Below, in pieces: positions 24,310-34,469 of a stretch of 64,000 nt of DNA (position 1 is the first letter of the stretch; the number at the start of each line of letters is the position of its first letter). The DNA is taken from NCBI GenBank assembly GCA_030737835.1, contig CM060854.1:21165524-21229523 (forward strand). Reading direction: 5' to 3'. This DNA comes from Acorus gramineus. Its lineage: Eukaryota > Streptophyta > Magnoliopsida > Acorales > Acoraceae. The translations under genes and the position numbers were made by a program. The notes beneath the pieces were generated by a model. That model did not search any database. It was not told where the DNA came from and was given only the letters and a program-made list of their open reading frames with translations.

Positions 24310-25337
24310 ATATAACAATTTTATCTTTTTATAAATTATAAATTAATAAATATTAATCTTCCCCAAACTTAATAAATATCTAAGAAAACCAAAAATAAAA
24401 TATATGATGTTCAAACTCTTTAATCTAACTAAATTCTTTTTAATAATAAAATAATATGATGTTCGAACTCTTTAATCCAAATAAATTCTTTTTAATAATA
24501 AAATAAATAAACCCCATCCATATTACTTCAACCCACTAAAAAATAGAATATGTTAACAATTTTTTAAGAACAACTCATCAATAAGAAAAAATGAATATAC
24601 TCGTTTTTCTATACCAATAGTAATCTGAAAATGATTTAATTTGTTTGGATACTCATTTTTTAAAATTAGTAAATCATGATCACAACATCAAATCACCGCC
24701 ATCATTCTATGATTTTCAAGATCCACTACTAAGCCTATTAATTATCAAAAAAAAAAAAAAAACTGAATCTGAATCTGAATCCATATCTAAAAAATCAGAA
24801 GTATCGATATTTAAAGATCTAGAGTATGGATATGGATACCAGTGTATTCGATTTGAAATAATCTGTATCTGATATATATTATAAAAATATATATTTGTAT
24901 TATATATTGCCCATATTTGTTATCTGGTACAATTAATCACAATCATGATATATTATATTATTATTAAATTTTCAATATATGATATTTAAAAGAAATAATA
25001 AACCTTAAAATCTCAATTTTAATTTTCATCTCTCTCTAATATATCATTTGATTATCCAATTTAATATTAATATTTAAACATATCAATTATTCAAAAAAAC
25101 ATTTATATCCAATTCACATCCAATGAGATCCAATTCCGAAAGTTAATATCTATATCTGAATCCGAAAGTTAAGATTTTGTTTTCCTAAAATTCAATCCAC
25201 TTAATTTGAGTAATTTTTTAAAATATTATTATGAGAATTATTGGTACAACTTTTTAAAAATAAAAGATTCATATAACAATTATTATTCTTTTTCAATGCT
25301 TATAATATTTATAATATCTTATTATTTTGTTATAGTC

Positions 25338-25370
25338 TCGTATTTAGCTCAGTGGGTAGAGCATAAGATT
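25338..25370 (+). pseudogene. 5' half of a tRNA-like sequence
   Basis: TATTTAGCTCAGTGGGTAGAGC is a good D-arm/A-box. The acceptor-side text and the remainder are lost in AT-rich sequence. It may be the third relic of the tRNA-Tyr series at 22976 and 24274. Confidence 0.4.
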
Positions 25371-25530
25371 AATTAAAAAATTAATAATAAATGGTCAGTT
25401 GTGACCAAATAATATTGAAGTCTCACATGTACCATCTTCATCAAACTTGTGCCATGTACCATATTAAATTCTCTTATCAACCATTAATCTATGGATCAAT
25501 TTGTGTAGGATCAAAACCAATCCCGATTCG

Positions 25531-28272
25531 TCACCAATAATCCCCGCACGAACACTTCCCCCCCTCGAAATGGTGGAACCGATTTGCATCCCGCAACACG
25601 ATCCGCCTCCCGACGATCTCCGATATGTACTCGAACGCCGCGTGACAGTCCCCACAAACCCGCAGGTTCTTCATTATCCGTATCGGCGCCCTCGCCCCCG
25701 GCGCGCGCGCGAGCACGAACGCGACCGCGAGCCTCTCGCTGTGGCACCTCAGCATCTCCTCCTTGTTCTCCGCATCCACGTCGTACAGCGCGAACTCCGC
25801 GCGGGGCACGTAACCCATCTCCCTCATCTTCGCGTACAACTCCCCGAGCTTCGTGTAGATCCCCGCAGCCTCCGGGTGCGACTGGTCGCCCGCCACGAAA
25901 ACGTGCACGCCGTCCCGCATCGTCACCCAACTACGCCCCGCCTCCTTCACCGCGCGCGCATCGCTCATCCGCGCGCGCGCGCGCTCCATGCCTTCCCAGC
26001 TCCCCCTCGATGCGTGCATGTTGGAAGCCAGCACGTAATTCACCGCGTTTTCGGGCTCGAGTTCGAATAGCTTCTCCGAAGCTTCTGCGGCGAATCCGGC
26101 ATTCCCGGCCTTTGCTCGAATGAACGAGCGAACCACGGTTCGCCAAACGAGGACGTTCGGCTTGACGGGCATGTCTCGGATGAAGTCCTCGACTTCTTTC
26201 AGTCTCCCGGCCCGGCCCAACAAATCCACCACGCACGAATAGTGTTCCATCTGCGGGACCAGCCCGTGGTCCCGTGACATTGATTCAAAGTGTTCGAGGC
26301 CTTGATCGACTAATCCTGCGTGACTACACGCGGAAAGGATGGCGACGAACGTGACGAGGTCTGGCTGCCGGTCTCCTCGCATTCGCATCTCTTCGAAGAG
26401 CTCCAACGCCTCCTCACAAAGCCCGTGCCTCGCATAGCCCGCGATCATGGAATTCCAAGAGAACTTGTTCTTCCACGCCATGCACTCGAAGACCCTTGAC
26501 GCATAGTCGATCCTCCCGCACTTCGAGTACATGTCGAGGAGTGCACTTTCCACGACGACATTGGGACACGCACAAGCTCTTACGAGATGGGCGTGTATTT
26601 CCATGCCGCGCTCCAACGATGCGATGGATGCGCATGTGCTCACGAGCGTCGCGAGTGTGAAAGGGTCCATCTTTAGCCCGTCTCGCACCATGGAACATAT
26701 CAAATCCATGGCTTCGCGCACCAGCCCGTTGTGGGTGTACGCGGAGACCATGGCGTTCCACGACACGATGTCCCTCTGCCTCAACATCCGTGTGAAGATT
26801 CTCTCGCATTCGGTGACTTCTCCGCACTTCGCATAGCATGACAGAAGCACGTTCTTGATGTTGTGATCCACTCCGTATCCGTACTTGATAACAAGTGAAT
26901 GCGCCTGCCTTAACAATTCGGTCGTCGAAAGAGACGCTAACGCCGTGAATAGATGCAAAAATGTAACCCTGTTTGCAACCCAACCCGTGCGAATCATTTC
27001 CAAGAAAGTCTCAATCGATTCAGAGATTGAACACTCTGAATCGGCCAGCGCCCCGATCATTGAATTCCACGAAATTGTGTCATAGACTCGCATGGAAGAG
27101 AAGACTTTCCGACAATCCGAGACAAACCCGCAGTTCGAATACATCGCGAGGAGCGAATTCGAAACGGAGACATCTGCGTCGAGCCCAAGTTTGATCGCCT
27201 CACAGTGCACTTGCACCCCGAATCGAACGCGTTTTGATCCACCGCATGAACTCAACGTACTAATCAGTGTGAAATTCGAGCAAACGTTTCCACTCCTCCG
27301 CATATCTTGGAATCTTGTGATTGCCTCCTCGCAAAGCCCGTTCCGATCAAGACCAGATATCATCGAATTCCAAGACACCGAGTCCTTCGAACCCATGAAA
27401 TCAAATACCTTGCGAGCATCATCGATCGCGCTGCACTTGGCGTACATATTGATGAGCCCATTCTTAACCGCCACCGTGTGGTCTATCATCCCAGTCCGGA
27501 TTACGCCACCATGAACCTCCCTCCCAACCCTCCTCCCTGCCTCGGGCACTGCAAACACCGCGCACGCGCTCAGCAGGACCACATACGAGTCGCAATTCGC
27601 CTCCACCGAATCCCTAGCTACCCTAAAAACCTCGACCGCCTCGTCTGCGCGACCAATCCTCACCAACCCGACCATCAACCCATTCATGGAGACCGAGTTC
27701 CGCTCACCCAATCCTCTGAAGATCTCCATCGCTTCATCTACGAGTCCGAATCTCAAGAACGCGCTAACCGAAGCGCTACCCACATAGACATTCTCCAAGA
27801 ACCCCGACTTCGCAATGCAAGCGAGCAATTGCTCGAGAAGGCGAACGCCAACAGGACACGGAGAGGCGTGAGTCGAGGCGATCAAACTCCCGAAAGTGAA
27901 CTCGTCAGGCCACAGATCGAACACGCGTCGCATCTCCGAGAAATACCCGAACGCGGAGACAAAGTCCCCGCCCCGCGAGTGCAAAGAAACGATCGAATTC
28001 CACGACATCAAGTCCTTGCGCGGCATAGACCCGAACACGTGACGAACGGATTCTGACGACCCCGACCCGCAATTTCCGCGCATGGAGAGCAATGCATAGC
28101 GCACCCCGACATCGGAGGAGGAGAAGCGGGTCTTCGTCGTGACTGCGTGGATTTGCGGGCCGAGATAGAGACGGCCGGGGCCGGAGAACGGGAATTGGTT
28201 GGTAGAGTTACGTGGGCGGCGGAGATGTGGGTTGAGTCCATGGGCCAAGGATGATGAGAGGCGGCGATTCAT
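25531..28272 (-). CDS. Pentatricopeptide repeat protein, PLS-E-DYW class (MEF7-like)
   Basis: Intronless 913-residue protein. PLS-DYW proteins bind organelle transcripts base by base and carry a cytidine-deaminase-like DYW domain that converts C to U. The N-terminus is rich in Arg/Ser and poor in acids (MNRRLSSSLAHGLNPHLRR), consistent with a mitochondrial or plastid presequence. Many PPR units are recognisable by KDSVSWNSMISGLDRNGLCE-type lines, then E/E+ motifs. The DYW domain has the HSE motif in CHSERLAVAF, CGDCH as the zinc ligands, and ends CSCGDYW. The C-terminal part (ALYDVDAENKEEMLRCHSER) resembles Arabidopsis MEF7 (At5g09950) as I remember it. Orthology is inferred, since DYW tails are conserved across the family. 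The start is the first Met of the open frame; a TATA box lies about 100 bp upstream. Confidence 0.95.
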   Translation of the reverse strand: MNRRLSSSLAHGLNPHLRRPRNSTNQFPFSGPGRLYLGPQIHAVTTKTRFSSSDVGVRYALLSMRGNCGSGSSESVRHVFGSMPRKDLMSWNSIVSLHSRGGDFVSAFGYFSEMRRVFDLWPDEFTFGSLIASTHASPCPVGVRLLEQLLACIAKSGFLENVYVGSASVSAFLRFGLVDEAMEIFRGLGERNSVSMNGLMVGLVRIGRADEAVEVFRVARDSVEANCDSYVVLLSACAVFAVPEAGRRVGREVHGGVIRTGMIDHTVAVKNGLINMYAKCSAIDDARKVFDFMGSKDSVSWNSMISGLDRNGLCEEAITRFQDMRRSGNVCSNFTLISTLSSCGGSKRVRFGVQVHCEAIKLGLDADVSVSNSLLAMYSNCGFVSDCRKVFSSMRVYDTISWNSMIGALADSECSISESIETFLEMIRTGWVANRVTFLHLFTALASLSTTELLRQAHSLVIKYGYGVDHNIKNVLLSCYAKCGEVTECERIFTRMLRQRDIVSWNAMVSAYTHNGLVREAMDLICSMVRDGLKMDPFTLATLVSTCASIASLERGMEIHAHLVRACACPNVVVESALLDMYSKCGRIDYASRVFECMAWKNKFSWNSMIAGYARHGLCEEALELFEEMRMRGDRQPDLVTFVAILSACSHAGLVDQGLEHFESMSRDHGLVPQMEHYSCVVDLLGRAGRLKEVEDFIRDMPVKPNVLVWRTVVRSFIRAKAGNAGFAAEASEKLFELEPENAVNYVLASNMHASRGSWEGMERARARMSDARAVKEAGRSWVTMRDGVHVFVAGDQSHPEAAGIYTKLGELYAKMREMGYVPRAEFALYDVDAENKEEMLRCHSERLAVAFVLARAPGARAPIRIMKNLRVCGDCHAAFEYISEIVGRRIVLRDANRFHHFEGGKCSCGDYW

Positions 28273-28370
28273 GGAGGGAGGGGAAATGTTTTATTGTGTT
28301 GATTCATTCGTTTTCGGGGTTTATTTGAATTTTGGCGGGGTTTTTTTTTTGGATTGAGTGACAGAAAGTG

Positions 28371-28378
28371 TTTATATA
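28371..28378 (-). promoter_or_regulatory. TATA box of the PPR gene
   Basis: TATATAAA on the minus strand, 99-106 bp upstream of the ATG at 28272, giving a plausible leader of about 70 nt. Confidence 0.5.
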
Positions 28379-28803
28379 GTTTGCGAGATTGGGTTCACTT
28401 CGTATGTATAGGTCAGTATCCAACCAGGGCTAATACATGTCACAAATCATATCAAAATATCACATATTTAACGTGTCATGGAACACATGTTATCTTTTGA
28501 TTGGGACTGACATATACAGCACAGATTAAATTCCGTCTCTAGTTTATAGAGACGGGCCAACTCGACAGGGACCATACTGGGAGCTTGGCCAGGTGATGAT
28601 CGAGAATAAACTTTTGGACGGGTTAAATATAACCTAACCTGGTTAAAACCGGCTTTAAAGCAATACACTTTCACAGTTAAGTTTGAACCTAACTCAAACT
28701 TGGGTTATTCTCAATCCGTTTTGTGGTCTCATCTGCATTCTAGAAACATCATTCAACCGTCTATATACTGCAATAACATAGTATATTCTGTGTTATCGCA
28801 GTG

Positions 28804-29397
28804 TAAGTGCATCTCCAATCCAATCCTTCAAATATGAAACCCTCCATATTTGAAGGAAATTCATGTTTGAAGGGTGTTGCACTCCAACCATCACCTCTAT
28901 TTTTTCTTATGAAAATATAATGTTATATGAAAATTCATTGATAAATATTATTATTATTAATTTATTTATATAAAAATTATATCATTGAAAAGATATTATT
29001 AAGACCTTTAAAATGAGTCTAATATTAAATGGTTTTGGAGTTATTTTTAAATTAATAATTTTTAAGTAAATAAATAAAATAATTCTTGAATAATCAAACC
29101 AGTGAGGATTTATTTAAAATCAATTCTAAAATAATTTAATATTAGCCTCATTTTGAATGTCTCGATGAGATCTTTCCAACTATAGTATTTTTGTTAAAAA
29201 TGAACTAGCGGATCTAAATATATATTATGTTGAATTAATTATTGTATAAAGTAAAAAGTTAAAAAGATAATTTGGAGGTGGCCTCCAAATTTGGAGGGTC
29301 AAATCCAAATCTCCAAATTTGGAGGTGGATATGGAGTGTGGTTGGAGCACACTACCCCTTAAATTTGGAGATATAAAGTGTAGTTGGAGATGCTCTG
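28804..29397. mobile_element. TIR element of the 'GCATCTCCAA' type
   Basis: The left end AAGTGCATCTCCAATCCA is inverted at the right end (GTAGTTGGAGATGCTCTGA). Sub-terminal CCAAATTTGGAGG motifs form further inverted repeats. AT-rich and non-coding. Such elements are common plant MITEs. Target-site duplication not clear. Confidence 0.6.
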
Positions 29398-30073
29398 AGA
29401 AAATTAAAAAAAAATTATATATTTAAAAAGATAAAAAAAATATATTAGTATATATCTCAATGTAACTTTGACTTTTTATAACAGCATGTACTTTAATAGG
29501 CAAGTGTATATTAAAAAAAAGGGTGAATGCTAGGATGTGCACATCTTTTGTAAATATGCATTCGTTAGACGCTATATCAGGCTAGGTGGGCCAAGTCAGG
29601 CTGAGTCAAGCTAATCACATGCTATTAGAGCATTAAAACTGTACTTCATTTTATATAATAGTATGTATTTTAATGGGTGAGTGTAAAAAAAAGTATAGAT
29701 TGCGACCAGCATTGCACGCGGGGCTGAACATTTCGTTTTCCATACTACTACCACGATGGGTGGTGCCATGGACTTGCATTTGATTCTCATTAGAGTACAT
29801 TAAGCAATAAAAAATATCATCATTCATGACAGTAGTTTTTCTAAACCAAATCATTCACATATGAGACACAGTTTTATAATAAACCGTGTACAAAAGGTAC
29901 ATACAATTTAGGCCACAATGGGGAAGAGAGATTCAAAAGGAAATAAAAATATATTCATTCAAATTCGAATAAATCCAAACCCGAACACATCGAATTCAAA
30001 TTGTTTCAACTCTTTTTGAGTTTTTACATTACAAAGAACAAGTGGTGAAAAGGCGACTTTGGAAGAGGAGCTT

Positions 30074-32258
30074 TCAGTCCAAGTCTAAAATTCCAAAATT
30101 GGAGAAAAGGATCTTCACTTGTTGGACGAAATCTGCGCCTGTTGCGTACTCGGTGAGTATCCCAACAGCAAAGCCAAACATTGCCCATCTGCACAACCAG
30201 AAAAATTGTATCTATTAATACCGTTTCTCATGAAAGTCCAAGTATTATTATCATAAACCAAACATAGAAACAAGTATAAAATATCAAAGTTCATCTTCTC
30301 TAGACAAAATCAAGTTACTAGATTAGCTAGTTTTCTAGTTTCCTCATGTTTGACAGAGTACTCCCAAATTTCAATAAGATATGTCATATCCACATTAAAG
30401 ATTCTAATGAATAAAAAACTTCCACATGAAAGAGGCAAGCGCCAAAGTTTATTCCCTCATCGCCTAGCAAGCGAGGGTAGACTATTCTTGTACGTGAATA
30501 CAACTCTGATACACCAAGACCTAAAGACTATAATCCTGGTGATAGTAGAACAGACGCTATCTTGTTGTGTAAGCCAACATACCAACTCTGTGGAGCAATG
30601 TGGTTATCAATTTTCATATAACTATGAACGGGGTTCTATTTTTTTTTTTCCCCTTAAGCTAAGGCCTTGTAAGACAAAGTTGGTTTTTTCCAATGGTTGG
30701 AAGGACCCAATTGAAAGCCACATACATAACATTTTGTTGCCTCCATGTCTGTTTGAGGGCCATTAAGATGAAAATGCTGCTAGATGCAACTAGAATGGTA
30801 TATATGCATTTGTATAATGCGTCTATACACAGTTTTATATAGCATATACCCTGATCCATATACCTTTGTTATGCAGAGTTGCAGTCAGAGTGCATACATC
30901 TATGTATGAGGTACATATATAATTGTAATACTTATGTACTTATATGAATGTATACTCTGGTTGCATATATACTGTGGCCACAAAAATGAAAACCTCTTCT
31001 CAGAAAATATGCAATGAAAATGCAAATTTACACAAGAAGGTATGTCGTTTAATCATGAGATTATCTTGAATTAGTAGGTAAGTGTTTCATTTAATTTTCT
31101 AGTTAATTCTTATCCTATCAACAAGCAGTCAAGAGAGGGTGCTTCCGCCAACATACCAAGTGGTGGTTTGGTTAAGGAATATCAATTGAAGACCTTCACT
31201 CCTTGTGCTTTCACTTCAGAGTAAATTAACTATTGTAAAACACTAGATTAGTAGTTTGTCTCCATGATAATTTCTTCTGAGATAAGGAGACAACAAATAG
31301 AGTAGCTAATTAATAAATCCCCATTTGAATTTAAAATTGAGACATTTATCCGCACGTTATCCATATTTTCATGACAGACAGGATAAGTTATTCTTTAACC
31401 CCTTATCCATTCACTTACGTCCTTATCCTGACATTTATCCCATACCAAACTATGTCTACACTCTAACAGCTCTCATCAAATTGGAACACCCCCCCCCCCC
31501 CCCCCCCCCCCAAATTAAAGACTACATAATCATTCATAATTGAAATGCTAATCAATAGAAGCTACATGTAATGAAAACCCATCAATCAGAAAGACCATGT
31601 ATATCTCCTCCAAAACACCCCACTCATCAAACAATAACCAATCAATCATAACTGAATTGCTAATCAATTAAAAGTTACTTGACTAAATCAATTAAAAGTT
31701 ACTTGACTAGCAATGAAAACCCCCCAATCACGAAGACCATGAAGCCTCCAATAGAAACAACAAAAACCCACATTAAGAAATCATCAAAAAGGAAGAATTT
31801 TTGAATAACCCATCATCACAAACACAACAAAAAACCAAAAACCCTTCATAGAAGTACCTTCCATTGGAGATTTCATTCTTTCCCACGAACCCAAACAGGG
31901 GCCCCTGGTTGGCCTCCTCCAACTTCTTCTGCCTGAAGTACTCCTGCAGCTCCTTCGCCACCTTCCTCTGGTACTCCAGAGTCACCACCCCAGAACCCGC
32001 GGCGGGGGCGGAGGGACTCACCGGCAGAGGCGACGGCGGCGGTGGAGGGGACTGGGAGGGCGGCGGGGCGGGTTTCAAGGTGGTGGTGGGAGGAGGAGAG
32101 AGAGAGGGTCTCCTGAGAGGGCCTTCGGAGTTGGAGCTCCTTATGATGGGAAGCTTTGAAGAGAACTTCATGAGAGGTGGAGGTGTTGTGTAGGAGGTGG
32201 TTGGAGATGAGGATGTGTGGGGGAGTTTGATGTAGGGGATTGAAGAAGCTATAGACAT
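30074..32258 (-). CDS. OHP2: One-helix protein 2, light-harvesting-like (OHP2)
   Basis: Thylakoid protein with one chlorophyll-binding helix. OHP2 pairs with OHP1 and with HCF244 to supply pigments during photosystem II reaction-centre (D1) assembly. Two coding exons, 31858-32258 and 30074-30188, join in frame to 171 residues, against 172 in Arabidopsis as I recall. Residues 1 to about 42 form a Ser/Thr/Pro-rich transit peptide. A proline-rich linker (about 51-88) follows, then EYQRKVAKELQEYFRQKKLE. The helix starts at the ligand motif E129-x-x-N132-G-R134 and continues WAMFGFAVGILTEYATG. The end is LLSNFGILDLD-like (here KILFSNFGILDLD). The intron splits the Arg134 codon. I start at MSIASSIPYI; an in-frame Met 14 codons upstream is open but not supported by family resemblance. 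The intron (1.67 kb) contains a C23 homopolymer. Confidence 0.95.
31489..31511. repeat. C23 homopolymer in the OHP2 intron
   Basis: Twenty-three consecutive C on the plus strand, so G23 in the OHP2 pre-mRNA. It could be a polymorphic length tract or a sequencing-difficult site. Confidence 0.85.
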
Positions 32259-33290
32259 TTTTTTTTTTTGGTCGTTTGGGTTTTGTTGGGGAGAACCCAA
32301 AAATGGAAAGGAAGAATAGACGGGAAGTTTGTGAAGATGGGTTTGGGTTGAAGAGGACTTTGGAGGATCTTCAAAGTGTGGATGTCAAGAAGCCAAGTTT
32401 TTTGATGTGGGATCAGAGAGGGAGAGATTCAATCTCATTTTTTTAATCGGGTCGGATCTAACAATCAAGAATTCCGGTGGCTCTATTTCCGTCCCTCGAA
32501 TCTTTAAATATGCCTCTCTTAAATAGATTATAGTATAGATGATCCACGTAAATTTGTTTGATTTATACACCCCGAAGACATATCATTTTCATCACCAGAT
32601 AAAAAAAAAAAGATTTGGGTTAGGATTAGAATAGGAGCATACTCAAGAAACGTATAACTCAACAAAAAGAATGATCCAACACAGAAAAACCCATTATTCA
32701 AAAATCATCAAAATGAAGACCCATAAGTGAATTGGCCCTAAAAAAAACAAAATATGGAATCTCTGCTAATTCATAAAATCTAATCAATCAAGCAAAAACC
32801 AGTGATTTCAAGGGGGTGGTCACAGTGGGTTTTCATGGTCATGGAACAAAAACAAAAACCGAGATGAGCAAGGGACAGGCGATCGAGAGAGAGGGTCACA
32901 GTGGGTTTTCAACTTTTTTCTGGTTCTTTGATTTCATGCGAGGGGGGAGTTATCGTTGAAGTGAGTGTCTATGATTAGATTTGTGTACACTATAGGTGGG
33001 GAGACAAGACGGTGAGGGGAGATCAGACGTCAACGGAGACTTCGTGGTGAAGGAGACCAACGGCAGGTAGATCGACCAGGGGTTAGAGAATTTCCAAGGT
33101 TTGTTTGGGATTGAGAGATTAAAAAGGGGCTGAAAAGTTTAGGAGTTTATATTCATGGGGCTTATAAATTATGTGACTAAATTACGGGGGGCTTATTAAT
33201 AAAAGAGTTTTACTTTAAAATTTGAGAGGCTCAAATAGGGTCACCTAAGAATTCATGGTTGAATCACTTGGAAATTAGAATGAGACATAA

Positions 33291-33506
33291 GGTGCGTTTG
33301 ATTGTACGATTGAGCAGTTTTTATGTTTGTAGAAATTTGCATTTTACAATCATTCAATCAAACAGAAAAATTAATGCAGCTTCCTGCAGATAGATTTAAG
33401 GTAAATAGTGTCCGAAAGTTGTGTTTTTCAAGGGAGGGACTGTATGATTTTAAAACTCAACATTTGCAAAAAAATCAGTTTTGCAATCACGCAATCCAAC
33501 GCACCC
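33291..33506. mobile_element. Tourist-like MITE (copy 2)
   Basis: Left end GGTGCGTTTGATTGTACGATT and right end TGCAATCACGCAATCCAACGCACC are inverted relative to each other. TAA precedes and ATA follows, so the duplication is imperfect. Same family as 11871-12055 and 40845-41074. Confidence 0.55.
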
Positions 33507-33539
33507 ATAGCAGAGGAGTGAGTCTAAATAATGGATAAT

Positions 33540-33765
33540 GTTACGTACATTCCCTTTTCCAGTCCTAATTTCCGTTTCATGTGTTTTGAATTTTTTTTTA
33601 AAATAGTATATCTTATCTAACGAAGTACATGCTTTTATAAAAAATGAAACATAAACTCTAATAAATTGTATAAATACATTTATTGAAATTTTTTTATCAA
33701 AGCATATAAGACTAGAACTGTGGTTCAAAAAAGAACGATGTGTAACAACACCCATAAATAATTTT
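33540..33765. repeat. MITE-like repeat, family B (copies also near 36895, 46320 and 62400)
   Basis: Shared phrases are GTTTTGAA..TTTTTTAAA, CATAAACTCTAATAAATTG, ATACATTTATTGAAATTTTT and a terminal GTGTAACA. The copies are diverged, so borders are approximate and the superfamily is unknown. Confidence 0.4.
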
Positions 33766-34469
33766 CATCACATGAATGGATCACTAGTGAATAGTGATTA
33801 TTGGATCAATTTCAATTGATTAATTTTAAGTTGTCGTGGTTGATCCAAACACAAAAACAAGCTTAGATATGGTGTGTGAAGATTATGACCAATTTGGTTT
33901 GATAGTTATCCCAAATAGCTTTGGCCTGAGTGGTTGAAGAGACGTTATCCCCAACATGCATACGTCATGTAATGAAGCATTACCTTCATAAAAATAAAAA
34001 AAATACATAATAATTTATTACAATAAATTATAATAAGATCAGCACCCAAAAAAGATTCATATCACTCAGTTCATTCATCCCATTGAAAAACAGGTGACTC
34101 TTGAAAATCAACATTGAAGAATCACAAAACACAGAATCTGAGATATCATACAATGGAAGAGAGAAAAAAAAATGGAATAAAAAACACCAAGTAACATATA
34201 CGGGGAGGTAAACAAATTCCAGATCATCATATTAAAAAAAAAACAAATAATTGATCAAAAGAAGCAAAACAAAAAAGGCAGCCCTGCCAAAGCAAAAGCG
34301 CAGCCGAGAGAGATCAAGTGATGCAAGATGTTGAAGCTGATGAAAATTTTTCATCAATTGCGAAAACAAGCAGAGTTCACGAAAATCATCAGCGAACGAA
34401 GAGCCTCTCCACCTTGCTTTATCAGGGTCAGCATTGCTTCAAGGCACCCAAACAGTTCAAAGGAAGGAA

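Noticed and set aside
25501-28056. Plus-strand ORFs opposite the PPR gene
   Set aside because: Arg/His-rich antisense shadows; no motif.
32259-32300. Upstream in-frame Met for OHP2 (14 extra residues)
   Set aside because: The extra MGSPQQNPNDQKKK segment is not part of OHP2 as I know it, and the internal MSIASS matches the usual start.
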